From: Rhodobacteraceae bacterium (ex Bugula neritina AB1)
Lineage (GTDB): Bacteria > Pseudomonadota > Alphaproteobacteria > Rhodobacterales > Rhodobacteraceae
Length of the DNA: 64,000 nucleotides
Assembly (NCBI GenBank): GCA_001730095.1
Contig: MDLF01000086.1
Coordinates: forward strand, 62,001-126,000
Direction of reading: 5' to 3'
In this document: positions 1-7,927 of the stretch, piece by piece
How the letters are laid out: every line of letters starts with the position of its first letter
Numbering within the stretch: position 1 is the stretch's first letter
Notes under the pieces: model-generated
The model's input: only the letters and a program-made list of their open reading frames with translations
What the model was told of the DNA's origin: nothing
Databases searched by the model: none
Made by a program: the position numbers and the translations under genes

Positions 1-207
1 GCGCATGGCGGCAAGGCCCGCCTCATAGGCCTGCACGGCAGAAGTCAGCGCCTTCACCCGGTCGCGGGAACTGCCGGCTTCCTGCAATTGAACCGACGCC
101 GCCTCAAGCTGCGCCGCGGCCTCCCGCGCGGCAGCACCCGGATCCGCAGCCGCCTGCAGCGGCGCGACGACCAGAGCCAGCGAGACAAGGCCAGCGCGCA
201 GGATCAT
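1..207 (-). CDS. EnvC-like murein hydrolase activator (N-terminal part, cut by window edge)
   Basis: Only the first 69 codons are inside the window. The ATG is at 207 and overlaps the TGA of gpmI (ATGA), so the two genes are translationally coupled. The protein opens with a signal peptide (about residues 1-21, ending AAADP). An Ala/Glu-rich helix that looks like a coiled coil follows (residues 22-69). EnvC-type activators have this arrangement, with a LytM/M23 domain further on, which is not visible here. In related bacteria gpmI is commonly followed by such a gene; that is family knowledge and supports the call. The identity remains an inference because the peptidase-like domain is off the edge. 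Confidence 0.6.
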   Translation of the reverse strand, partial: MILRAGLVSLALVVAPLQAAADPGAAAREAAAQLEAASVQLQEAGSSRDRVKALTSAVQAYEAGLAAMR

Positions 208-1721
208 GACAGCAGACTCTCCCCGGTCATCTCGGCCGGTTTTTCCAGCCCCATCAGGGCCAGCAGGGTCGGCGCCAGATCGGCCAGCCGCCCGTCGCGC
301 AGACCTGCGCCTTGCGGCCCGCCCACCAGCGCCACCGGCACCAGGTTGAGCGTATGGGCTGTGTGAATACCACCGGTTTCCGGATCAATCATCACTTCGC
401 AATTGCCGTGATCGGCAGTGACAATCATTGCCCCGCCAGTTTTCTCCAGGGCTTGAACCACCTGGCCCAGCCCCCGGTCCACCGCCTCACAAGCCAGCAT
501 CGCGGCCTTCAGGTCGCCGGTATGGCCGACCATGTCGGGGTTGGCGTAATTGGTCACGATCAAATCATACCCGGCCTCGATCGCCTCAACGAATTTCTCC
601 GTCACCTCCGGCGCCGACATCTCCGGCTGCAGATCATAAGTCGCCACATTCGGCGACTTCGGCATATAGCGGTCCTCGCCCACCTCCGGCTCTTCCTTGC
701 CACCGTTGAGAAAGAAGGTCACATGCGGGTATTTCTCGGTCTCCGCCAGGCGGAACTGGGTCTTGCCCTGTTTGGCCACCCAGGCGCCCAGCGTGTTGAC
801 GATGGCCGCCTTGGGATAGCAGGTGGTCATGTAGGCATTGTGGCCGTCGGAATATTCCACCATACCCAAAAGCCCCGCCAGCTTGGGGCGCACGCCGGTG
901 TCAAATTCAGCGAAGCCCGGCTCGCCGATGGCGCGCAGGATTTCCCGCGCCCGGTCGGCGCGGAAGTTCAGGCAGAAAAACCCGTCGCCGTCCTTTACCC
1001 CGTGGAACCCTTCCAGCACGGTGGCAGCGATGAATTCATCCGTCTCCGACTGGTTATAGGCATGGTCCACCGCGCCATGGGCGTTTAGCCCGGCGCGCCC
1101 TTTGGCATGGATCATCGCGTCATAGGCTTCACTCACGCGGCCCCAGCGGTTGTCGCGGTCCATCGCGAAATAGCGCCCGGTGACAGTTGCGATGCGCACG
1201 CCTTCGGGCAGTTTCTCCTCCAGCCGACGGAAGTGGCGAAAGGCCGATTTCGGCGCCACGTCGCGCCCGTCGGTGATGGCATGCAGCCAGACCGGCACCC
1301 CGGCCTCATGAATGGCTTTCACCGCCGCCAGAATATGATTGATATGCCCGTGCACGCCGCCGTCAGAGACCAGCCCCATCAGATGCGCCGCGCCGCCGCT
1401 GTCCTTCAGCTGCGCAATGAAGGCTTGCAGCGCCTCGTTTTCAAAAAACGATCCATCCTCGATCGCCAGGTCGATCTGGCCCAGATCCATCGCCACCACC
1501 CGGCCCGCGCCGATATTGGTGTGGCCAACCTCGGAATTGCCCATCTGCCCGGTCGGCAGCCCCACATCCGGGCCGTGGGTAATCAGTTTTGCCTTCGGTC
1601 CCTTGGCCATGATCGCATCAAAGGCGGGAGTGTCCGCCAGATAGGGCGCGTTGGCCTTGCCCGGTTCGCCACTGCCCCAACCATCAAGGATGCACAGGAC
1701 AACGGGTTTGGGTGCGGTCAT
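204..1721 (-). CDS. gpmI: 2,3-bisphosphoglycerate-independent phosphoglycerate mutase
   Basis: This 505-residue protein interconverts 3- and 2-phosphoglycerate in cytoplasmic glycolysis and gluconeogenesis, using two Mn ions and a phosphoserine. The alkaline-phosphatase-fold motifs are present: LDGWG near the N-terminus (Asp13), the catalytic serine in MGNSEVGHT (Ser63), and the metal motif TADHGNCE near the C-terminus. The length is normal for the family. I place the start at 1721 (MTAPKPVVL) because a CGGAG ribosome binding site lies about 8 bases upstream. An in-frame ATG 18 bases further up has no such support. It is co-directional and overlapping with the EnvC-like gene. Confidence 0.96.
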   Translation of the reverse strand: MTAPKPVVLCILDGWGSGEPGKANAPYLADTPAFDAIMAKGPKAKLITHGPDVGLPTGQMGNSEVGHTNIGAGRVVAMDLGQIDLAIEDGSFFENEALQAFIAQLKDSGGAAHLMGLVSDGGVHGHINHILAAVKAIHEAGVPVWLHAITDGRDVAPKSAFRHFRRLEEKLPEGVRIATVTGRYFAMDRDNRWGRVSEAYDAMIHAKGRAGLNAHGAVDHAYNQSETDEFIAATVLEGFHGVKDGDGFFCLNFRADRAREILRAIGEPGFAEFDTGVRPKLAGLLGMVEYSDGHNAYMTTCYPKAAIVNTLGAWVAKQGKTQFRLAETEKYPHVTFFLNGGKEEPEVGEDRYMPKSPNVATYDLQPEMSAPEVTEKFVEAIEAGYDLIVTNYANPDMVGHTGDLKAAMLACEAVDRGLGQVVQALEKTGGAMIVTADHGNCEVMIDPETGGIHTAHTLNLVPVALVGGPQGAGLRDGRLADLAPTLLALMGLEKPAEMTGESLLS

Positions 1722-1848
1722 GATCGGACTCCGGGGCAAGGCAATGTTCGTAAGCCTTCTAACGCTTCCCCGCGCCGGGGTGAACCGGCATTCCTGCCAC
1801 AGTTGGCGTTATCAGAGACCAGGCCAGCCGCACTGCCCGCCTCGCCGC

Positions 1849-1869
1849 TTCATCTTTCCCCAAATACTC
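1849..1869 (+). repeat. Short dispersed repeat, copy 1
   Basis: The sequence is TTCATCTTTC, two variable bases, then CAAATACTC. The same 21-base pattern recurs at 41706-41726 and 56200-56220. Here the stop codon of dnaE2 (minus strand, 1868-1870) lies inside the element. At the other two sites it follows the stop codon of a plus-strand gene. Function is unknown. Confidence 0.65.
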
Positions 1870-4795
1870 AAATCCCCGGCCCGCCCCCAGACCTGCCCCC
1901 CCTGTTCTGCGGAGTCAGCAAATGCCGGATCAGCGCCACCGGATGGGCGCGCAGGGACAGGCGCATGGCGACGTAATCCTCCACCACCTCCTCGCCCGGG
2001 CCCATCTGCGGCAGGTCCGCCTCCGGCTCATATATCCCTTCGCCCTCCAGCTCGCGGGCAAACAGCGGCAGGGGCTTGCGGGCGGTGATCGCCTTGGCGG
2101 CCCACAATGCCTCGCGCCGGTTGAGGCCAAGGGCGGCAAAGGCATCCGCTTCTGCCAGCCGCTCGATCACCGGCGGCGGGGTGCCAGCCTTGCGCCAGAC
2201 GTCCTGCACCTCCGTATAGCCATTGCCGCGCGCGGCAGTCAGCCAGGCGGCGTCTTCATCGCGCAGCCCCTTGAGCTGCCGGAACCCCAGCCGCAGCGCG
2301 AGGCCGCCCTGGCCGTCCGGCTCCATCACATTGTCCCAATAGGAACGGTTGATGCAGACCGGGCGCACATCCACGCCGTGCTCGCGGGCGTCGCGGACGA
2401 TCTGCGCAGGCGCGTAAAATCCCATCGGCTGGGCGTTCAGCAGCGCACAGGCAAAGATCCCCGGATGGTGGCATTTGATCCAAGCCGACGCATAGACCAA
2501 GAGCGCAAAAGACGCGGCATGGCTTTCCGGAAAGCCGTAGGAGCCGAAGCCTTCGATCTGGGAAAAGCAGCGTTCGGAGAACTCCGCATCATAGCCATTC
2601 CTGGCCATGCCGCGCAGAAACAGGCTGCGGAATTCACTGACGTTGCCGTGCTTTTTGAAGGTCGCCAGCGAGCGGCGCAGCCGGTCGGCCTGATCCGGCG
2701 TGAAACCGGCGCCGACGATGGCGATCTGCATCGCCTGCTCCTGAAACAGCGGCACGCCAAGGGTCTTGCCCAAGACCTCACCCAGCGCGTCGGAGGGGAA
2801 ATGCACCGGCTCCTCACCATTGCGGCGGCGGATATAGGGATGCACCATGTCGCCCTGAATCGGCCCTGGCCGGACGATGGCAACCTCGATCACCAGATCA
2901 TAGAAATGGCGCGGCTTCATCCGCGGCAGGAAGTTCATCTGCGCCCGGCTTTCGACCTGAAAGACGCCGATGCTGTCGGCCCGGCACAGCATGTTGTAGA
3001 CTGCCGGGTCCTCCGGTGGCAGGGTGGCCAGACTGTAGTCCAGCTGGTGGTGCTGGCGCATCAGATCAAACGCCTTGCGGATGCAGGTGAGCATGCCCAA
3101 GCTCAGCACATCGACTTTGAGGATGCCCAGCGTGTCGATGTCATCCTTGTCCCAGCAGATCACCGTGCGCCCCTCCATGGTGGCGTTCTCGATCGGCACC
3201 AGTTCGTCCAGCCGTCCTTCCGTGATGATAAAGCCGCCCACATGCTGGGACAGATGGCGCGGGAAACCGATGATCTGCTCGACCAGCTGCAGTGTCAGCT
3301 GCAGGCGGCGGCTGCCCGGGTCCAGGCCAATCTCGCGCATCCGTTCGGCCTCCACGCCCTTGGCGCTGAAAAAGCCCCAGAGCTGCGAAGACATGGCCGA
3401 GATCGTATCCTCGGTCAGCCCCATGGCGCGGCCCACCTCGCGGATGGCGCGTTTGCCACGATAGTGGATCACCGTGGCGCAGAGGCCGGCGCGGTGGCGG
3501 CCGTAGCGTTCATAGATCCACTGGATCACCTCCTCGCGCCGTTCATGTTCGAAATCCACATCGATGTCGGGCGGCTCGTCGCGGGCCTCGGAGACGAAGC
3601 GCTCAAACACCATGGTGCCCAGCTCGGGGCTGACAGAGGTGACACCCAGGCAGTAGCAGACCACCGAATTCGCCGCCGAGCCCCGCCCCTGGCACAGGAT
3701 CCCGCGAGAGCGGGCAAAGGCGACGATGTCGCGCACGGTCAGGAAATAGGGATCGTATTTCAGCTTGGCGATCAGCGCCAGCTCATGCTCCAGCAGGGCG
3801 CGCACCCGCTCCGGCGCGCCGCCCGGGTAGCGCCAGCTGAGCCCCTCTTCGGCCAGCCGCCGCAGGCGCTGCGGCGGCGTTTCACTGTCGCGCCCCTCAT
3901 CCGGGTAGTCATAGCGCAGCTCATCCAGCGAGAAGGTCACCTGCTCTGCCAGCCGGGCGGCATGATCCACCGCCGCCTCATAGCCGTGGAACAGACGGCG
4001 CATCTCGGCCTCGGACCGCAGGCGCTGCTCGGCATTGGCCAGAGCTGCGCGGCCAAGAGTTTCCACCTTGCAGCGCAGGCGGATGGCGCTAAGGACATCG
4101 CCCAGACGGCGGCGGCTGCCGTGGTGCATTTTGGGCGCGGCGCTGGCCAGGAGCGGCAGGTTCAGATGGGCGGCCAGCTCTGCCAGCTGGGCAAACCGCG
4201 CCCGGTCGCCGCCGTCATAGGCCGGCGCCATCAGCAGGTGCATGCGGGAGCCAAAGCGGCGCGTCAGAGCGCTCATATGCGGCCCCCATCCATCCGCGCC
4301 GCCGGGCAGGTGTTGCGTTTGCGGCAGCAAGAGCAGATGAAGACCGTCCGCAAACTCCATGAGGTCAGAGAGATGCAGCGTGCAGCTGCCCTTATCCGCC
4401 CTCAGCCGCCCGGTGGACAGAAGCCGGGTCAGGCTGCCCCAGCCCGCACGGGTCTGTGGCAGGGCAATCACCTGAGGCGCGTCGGTGAACATGAGCTTTG
4501 CTGCCGGGATCAGCCGCACGGTACCGTAGACCGGGAAGGAGGCGGGCTGCGCAACACCTGCGGGGCGCGGCGGGCCGATGGGCGCATTCTGCCGGTCCCA
4601 GGCCCGACGCTCTGCCACCCGGCGGGCGATGTCGCGGCACGCCGCATGGGCGCGCACGATGCCCGCCACCGAATTCTCATCCGCAATGGCAAAGGCACCG
4701 ATCCCCAGCATCAGCGCACGCGCGGCGTATTCTTCCGGATGCGAGGCCCCGGTGAGAAAGGTGAAGTTCGAAAGACATGCAAATTCAGCAAACAT
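1868..4795 (-). CDS. dnaE2: Error-prone DNA polymerase III alpha subunit, C-terminally shortened
   Basis: DnaE2 is the SOS-induced translesion polymerase that usually works with ImuA and ImuB. A PHP-like N-terminus (FTFLTGASHPEE) is followed by the polymerase core with catalytic aspartates in PPDIDVDFE (Asp412 and Asp414) and a third in LKVDVLSLG. The helix-hairpin-helix region follows (QIEGFGSYGFPESHA). Length is 975 residues; family members usually exceed 1050. The protein ends soon after SLRAHPVAL with a Gly/Arg-rich tail, so the C-terminal OB-fold is missing. No imuA or imuB lies beside it. I chose the start at 4795 (MFAEF) from family N-termini; an ATG at 4804 is also possible. An SOS box sits just upstream. 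Polymerase activity may survive, but interaction with partners is doubtful. Confidence 0.9.
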   Translation of the reverse strand: MFAEFACLSNFTFLTGASHPEEYAARALMLGIGAFAIADENSVAGIVRAHAACRDIARRVAERRAWDRQNAPIGPPRPAGVAQPASFPVYGTVRLIPAAKLMFTDAPQVIALPQTRAGWGSLTRLLSTGRLRADKGSCTLHLSDLMEFADGLHLLLLPQTQHLPGGADGWGPHMSALTRRFGSRMHLLMAPAYDGGDRARFAQLAELAAHLNLPLLASAAPKMHHGSRRRLGDVLSAIRLRCKVETLGRAALANAEQRLRSEAEMRRLFHGYEAAVDHAARLAEQVTFSLDELRYDYPDEGRDSETPPQRLRRLAEEGLSWRYPGGAPERVRALLEHELALIAKLKYDPYFLTVRDIVAFARSRGILCQGRGSAANSVVCYCLGVTSVSPELGTMVFERFVSEARDEPPDIDVDFEHERREEVIQWIYERYGRHRAGLCATVIHYRGKRAIREVGRAMGLTEDTISAMSSQLWGFFSAKGVEAERMREIGLDPGSRRLQLTLQLVEQIIGFPRHLSQHVGGFIITEGRLDELVPIENATMEGRTVICWDKDDIDTLGILKVDVLSLGMLTCIRKAFDLMRQHHQLDYSLATLPPEDPAVYNMLCRADSIGVFQVESRAQMNFLPRMKPRHFYDLVIEVAIVRPGPIQGDMVHPYIRRRNGEEPVHFPSDALGEVLGKTLGVPLFQEQAMQIAIVGAGFTPDQADRLRRSLATFKKHGNVSEFRSLFLRGMARNGYDAEFSERCFSQIEGFGSYGFPESHAASFALLVYASAWIKCHHPGIFACALLNAQPMGFYAPAQIVRDAREHGVDVRPVCINRSYWDNVMEPDGQGGLALRLGFRQLKGLRDEDAAWLTAARGNGYTEVQDVWRKAGTPPPVIERLAEADAFAALGLNRREALWAAKAITARKPLPLFARELEGEGIYEPEADLPQMGPGEEVVEDYVAMRLSLRAHPVALIRHLLTPQNRGGRSGGGPGI

Positions 4796-4807
4796 GCATT
4801 GCATGAT

Positions 4808-4822
4808 ATTCCCGTTTTGTTC
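4808..4822 (-). promoter_or_regulatory. Predicted LexA (SOS) box of dnaE2
   Basis: Read on the minus strand the site is GAACAAAACGGGAAT, that is GAAC-N7-GAAT. It matches the alphaproteobacterial direct-repeat SOS box GAAC-N7-GAAC (or GTTC-N7-GTTC) with one mismatch. It ends 3 bases before the first possible dnaE2 ATG (4804). LexA binding would therefore block the promoter or the very start of the transcript, and the mRNA would be nearly leaderless. The position next to an SOS-regulated gene supports the call. Confidence 0.7.
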
Positions 4823-4852
4823 TCATGTGGAGTCCTGCTGCAAGCGCCACCC

Positions 4853-4924
4853 GCGCCGCGCGCCAGCGCGGCGCTGCGCCCAACCGCCGGAGGGCATTTT
4901 CAATGCCCGCACGGCGGGCGGGAG
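4853..4924 (+). repeat. Two-hairpin palindromic repeat, copy A
   Basis: The first hairpin is 4853-4861 paired with 4866-4874 (9 bp, loop GCCA). The core CCCAAC is at 4879-4884. The second hairpin is GGGCATT/AATGCCC (4892-4898 with 4902-4908), flanked by CGCCG/CGGCG. The element ends with GGGCGGGAG at 4916-4924. It lies between the divergent genes dnaE2 and the DUF1203 gene; it is the only copy here in a divergent gap. Confidence 0.75.
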
Positions 4925-5028
4925 AGCTTTGCTACAGGCGCTGCATGCCCCTGCTGCGGAATGCGCAAGATCCGGGTCGATTACCGCCGCACGGTTCGGG
5001 CAGAGTGCTGGCAGCAAAGGAGCCCCCC

Positions 5029-5493
5029 ATGACCAAGATCACCGCCCTACCCACAGACCTTGTCCGCACCCTGCAGGGTGGCGGCCCTGACGCCTATGGC
5101 CAGAAGCCCGAGCGCGCCGTGTCCGACGGCGGCGGCAACCCCTGCCGCCACTGCCTGCACCACATCCCCGAAGGCGCAGAGATGCTGATCCTGGCCCACC
5201 GCCCCTTCCCTGCGGCGCAGCCTTATGCAGAGACCGGGCCGATCTTTCTGTGCGCAGCCCCTTGCGATCGGCATGAAGGGACGGAAGTGCCGGAGGTGCT
5301 GGAAAACGCGCCGGACTATCTGATCAAGGGCTACAGCGCCGATCACCGGGTGGTTTACGGCACCGGCAGTGTCATCCCGCAGACAAAGATGATGGCGCGG
5401 GCCGAGGCGATCTTTGCCGATGAGCAGGTGGCCTACATCCATGTCCGGTCGTCGCGCAACAACTGCTATCAGGCACGGATTGATCGGGGGTGA
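5029..5493 (+). CDS. DUF1203 domain protein
   Basis: This 154-residue soluble protein has the features of the DUF1203 family: PCRHCL near residue 45, GAEMLILAHRPF, and GPIFLC. No function has been established for the family. There is no signal peptide or membrane segment. The start at 5029 is supported by AAAGGAG about 6 bases upstream. It is a single gene with dnaE2 divergent upstream, and its stop codon is followed immediately by a run of G tracts (5494-5520). The family assignment is fairly secure; any role would be a guess. Confidence 0.8.
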   Translation: MTKITALPTDLVRTLQGGGPDAYGQKPERAVSDGGGNPCRHCLHHIPEGAEMLILAHRPFPAAQPYAETGPIFLCAAPCDRHEGTEVPEVLENAPDYLIKGYSADHRVVYGTGSVIPQTKMMARAEAIFADEQVAYIHVRSSRNNCYQARIDRG

Positions 5494-5520
5494 GGGGTTG
5501 GGGGGTTGGGGGGTTGGGGG
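5494..5520 (+). other. G-quadruplex-type G-tract array
   Basis: Four runs of 4, 6, 6 and 5 guanines are separated by TT (5494-5497, 5500-5505, 5508-5513, 5516-5520). They begin directly after the stop codon of the DUF1203 gene, and another GGG follows. The pattern fits a parallel G-quadruplex with two-base loops on the coding strand, so it would also form in the mRNA. It could equally be a simple slippage-prone repeat. Confidence 0.6.
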
Positions 5521-5804
5521 CGGGCTTCAGGCTGAAGGGTGCCCATTGCAGCGGGCAGCTCTGCACGCAATTGTCCGGTCGGTCTGACCAGGCAATTGGC
5601 CCCCTTCACAAACTGCCCCCACGCGCATGGCCCTGCAATCCCTAGAGCACACAATACGGCATTGCGAAAACCGCCGGAAAGGGAAGCTGCAAAAAATTGC
5701 AGAGAGCTTTACCTGACTATGCTTTGTATTTTGCCCGAAGGTCACAAATTCAGCCGCCGCCGCATTTTGAAAGAGCTGCGACTTGGAGCAGGCTCAGAGA
5801 ATAA
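5521..5804. other. Intergenic region without a recognised gene
   Basis: The stretch is less GC-rich than the flanking genes towards its right end, and this continues into the following LAS-peptidase gene. I see no convincing ORF, RNA gene or terminator. Together with the next gene it may mark an acquired segment. Confidence 0.4.
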
Positions 5805-6593
5805 ATGAAGGTTGTTGGCCGGACCGTGAATTGGCATGTATGCGAGATGCTTCGTTTCCTTGCTCATTCAAGTCTCGTATTGTTCCTGACAGTCCTGACC
5901 CAGATCGGCGGATTAGCATGGCTCATTGCTGTATTCTTTCAGCGTCGACTGATCGCATTTGTATTTGCATACGCCCTTTTGACAGTGGCAGCGGCGTGGA
6001 TAGCGCCTAGCTTTGGCCGTGTTGCCCTGAGCTGTATGGATCGCGGGCCACTCCACGTCCAGAACTGGATGTATTGCACTCTGAATCGAAACTATGTCAC
6101 GCCCGAACTCGCCGATATTCTGGCAGAGACCGCCGAGGAGATGGACCGGCGGTTCCCCGATACAAAGACGCTGGTGTTGGATGCAAATTTTCCGTTCTTT
6201 GACGGCTTTCCGCTCGTGCCCCATCTTTCGCATGATGATGGCGAGAAAGTTGATATCGCACTTTATTATAGAAGCGAAGCAGGGTACCTGCCGGGTTCGA
6301 CACGGTCACCGATAGGCTACTTTGCCTTTGAGCAAGGTCCGTCAGAATGCGCCAAAACCTGGCCAACTCTCAGATGGGATTTCGGCATGTTGCAACCCAT
6401 GTGGCGCAGCTACAATCTGGATGCGGTCCGTAACAGAGCCGTTCTGCAGATTCTCGCACGGCACGAAAAAGTCGGGAAAATCTTTATTGAGCCCCATCTG
6501 GTTCAGGCGCTGAATGTGCCGCATCCAAAAATCCGCTTCCAAGGCTGCCGTGCGGCACGGCATGATGACCACATCCATTTTCAGCTAAAGTAG
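5805..6593 (+). CDS. Predicted membrane-anchored LAS-type metallopeptidase
   Basis: This 262-residue protein has two hydrophobic helices at the N-terminus (about residues 20-45 and 48-66), then a domain I do not find in a named family. The motif HDDGEKVD (His143 to Asp150, H-x6-D) and the C-terminal HDDHIHF (His253/His256/His258) match the zinc-ligand pattern of the LAS peptidases (MepA, VanX, D-Ala-D-Ala carboxypeptidases). I infer a cell-wall or peptide hydrolase held at the membrane. Four cysteines (77, 91, 182, 248) could form disulfides outside. Base composition is visibly more AT-rich than the neighbours, suggesting transfer. The start at 5805 is uncertain; Met15 (MLRFL) is an alternative. 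Fold and substrate are inferred from the motifs only. Confidence 0.55.
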   Translation: MKVVGRTVNWHVCEMLRFLAHSSLVLFLTVLTQIGGLAWLIAVFFQRRLIAFVFAYALLTVAAAWIAPSFGRVALSCMDRGPLHVQNWMYCTLNRNYVTPELADILAETAEEMDRRFPDTKTLVLDANFPFFDGFPLVPHLSHDDGEKVDIALYYRSEAGYLPGSTRSPIGYFAFEQGPSECAKTWPTLRWDFGMLQPMWRSYNLDAVRNRAVLQILARHEKVGKIFIEPHLVQALNVPHPKIRFQGCRAARHDDHIHFQLK

Positions 6594-6688
6594 CAAGCCA
6601 AGGCATATAATTTCTGTGTTTCATAAAGGCATTTGGCTGCTTGCCACCCAAATTCAGGACATGAACCCGTGCTGCGCCGATCTTTCTT

Positions 6689-7618
6689 TCACCCCGCCTT
6701 GGTCAGCGACAGGAAGACATCTTCCAGATCCGCCTCTTCGGTTTTTACGTCGCGGATTGAAATCCCCGCCGCATGAACCGCGGCCAGCACATCTTCGGCG
6801 CTGGTGGCCTGGCTGCGGTAGCGCAGGGCGACAGCGCCGTCCGGGCGCAGTTCGGCTTCGATCCCGCGCCCCTGTGGAAGCTTGGTCACCGGCACTGCGG
6901 GGTGCACCACCATGGTCTTGGCATCAAGACGGCCCAGCAGGCGCGCGGTCGTGTCGCGCGCGACCACTTCGCCCTGATTGATGATGGCGATCTCGTCGCA
7001 CATCTCCTCGGCTTCCTGCAGATAGTGGGTGGTGAGGATGATGGTCATGCCCTGCGCATTCAGTTTGCGGATGTTCTCCCACAGCATCTGGCGCAGTTCG
7101 ATGTCGACGCCTGCGGTGGGTTCGTCCAGCACCAGGACGCTGGGCCGGTGGACCAGCGCCTTGCCCAAAAGCAGCCGCCGCCGCATGCCACCTGAGAGGG
7201 TGCGGGCATAGGCCTCTGCCTTGTCCTCCAGCCCGATCATCCGCAGAATTTCGTCACTGTGGCGTTCGGATTTCGGCACGCCGTAGAGCCCTGCCTGCAC
7301 CTCCAGCGCGCCGCGTGGGGTAAAGAAGGGATCCAGGTTCAGTTCCTGCGGCATCACCCCGATGGCGGCACGGCTTTGACGGGGGTTTTCGTCCTGGTCA
7401 AAACCCCAGATCGACACCGCGCCGGAAGTCTTGCGCACCAGCCCTGCCAGAATGTTGATCATCGTCGACTTGCCCGCACCATTGGGGCCAAGCAGACCAA
7501 AGACTGAACCGCGCGGAACGGTCAGATCCACACCTTTCAGGGCGTGTTTCTCTGGCTGGCCTTTGTGGCCCTTGTAGATTTTGCGCAAAGCTTCGATACG
7601 GATTGCATCTGTACTCAT
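6689..7618 (-). CDS. ABC transporter ATP-binding protein (ABC-2 / YadG type)
   Basis: This 309-residue cytoplasmic ATPase has Walker A (GPNGAGKST), the signature LSGGMRRR, Walker B (VLVLDEPTAGVD) and the switch histidine in TTHYLQEAEE. The roughly 80-residue C-terminal extension is typical of ABC-2 exporters that pair with a separate membrane protein. Such ATPases are normally followed by a permease gene of the YadH/ABC-2 type. Here the downstream side is the convergent peptidase gene and the upstream side is an unrelated divergent gene, so no permease is present in the window. The exported substrate cannot be told. Confidence 0.85.
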   Translation of the reverse strand: MSTDAIRIEALRKIYKGHKGQPEKHALKGVDLTVPRGSVFGLLGPNGAGKSTMINILAGLVRKTSGAVSIWGFDQDENPRQSRAAIGVMPQELNLDPFFTPRGALEVQAGLYGVPKSERHSDEILRMIGLEDKAEAYARTLSGGMRRRLLLGKALVHRPSVLVLDEPTAGVDIELRQMLWENIRKLNAQGMTIILTTHYLQEAEEMCDEIAIINQGEVVARDTTARLLGRLDAKTMVVHPAVPVTKLPQGRGIEAELRPDGAVALRYRSQATSAEDVLAAVHAAGISIRDVKTEEADLEDVFLSLTKAG

Positions 7619-7689
7619 CGCCGCTCTTGCCCCCGGTTTTTCCTTGGCTCATAAATGCGCCTAGCTGAAAAGTGAAAGGATCGCCAGCC

Positions 7690-7884
7690 ATGAGCACCGC
7701 CCCTAGCCCTGACGCGCCGGAAACCAGGACCGTGAACAGCCGCAAGGTGGCCTGCGACGGCAGCGAGGGTGCGCTGGGTCATCCGCGCGTGTATCTGCAG
7801 ATCCCCGAAGAACAGGGCTGGGTCGAATGCCCCTATTGCGACTGCAAATTCATCTATGAGGATGCGGCCAAGGCGGCGGAGTGA
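7690..7884 (+). CDS. CHCC zinc-finger domain protein (NDUFS6-like)
   Basis: This 64-residue protein carries the ligand set of the zinc-finger CHCC domain: VACDG, GHPRVYL, then [12 protein letters not shown]. The domain is shared with the mitochondrial complex I subunit NDUFS6, and alphaproteobacteria carry stand-alone versions. A link to complex I is family knowledge and not shown here. AAAGGA lies 8 bases before the ATG at 7690; a GTG 18 bases upstream is in frame but less likely. It is divergent from the ABC ATPase and followed 43 bases later by a flavodoxin-fold gene. Confidence 0.85.
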   Translation: MSTAPSPDAPETRTVNSRKVACDGSEGALGHPRVYLQIPEEQGWVECPYCDCKFIYEDAAKAAE

Positions 7885-7927
7885 TCCGGGCTTTTCCTCT
7901 CTATGCTGACCACATGGGCTGCGGCTG

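Noticed and set aside
1722..5028. imuA-imuB cassette beside dnaE2
   Set aside because: Upstream is a DUF1203 gene and downstream is gpmI; nothing resembles ImuA or the Y-family ImuB.
1922..5032. Very long open frame on the strand opposite dnaE2, and similar ones opposite polA, yfhM, pbpC and recQ
   Set aside because: High GC at third positions leaves the antisense strand open. The translations are His/Arg/Gln-rich, match no family, lack ribosome binding sites, and the sense genes carry full catalytic motifs.
5521..5804. Small protein gene before the LAS-type peptidase
   Set aside because: A short plus-strand frame is open but has no ribosome binding site and no resemblance to known proteins.
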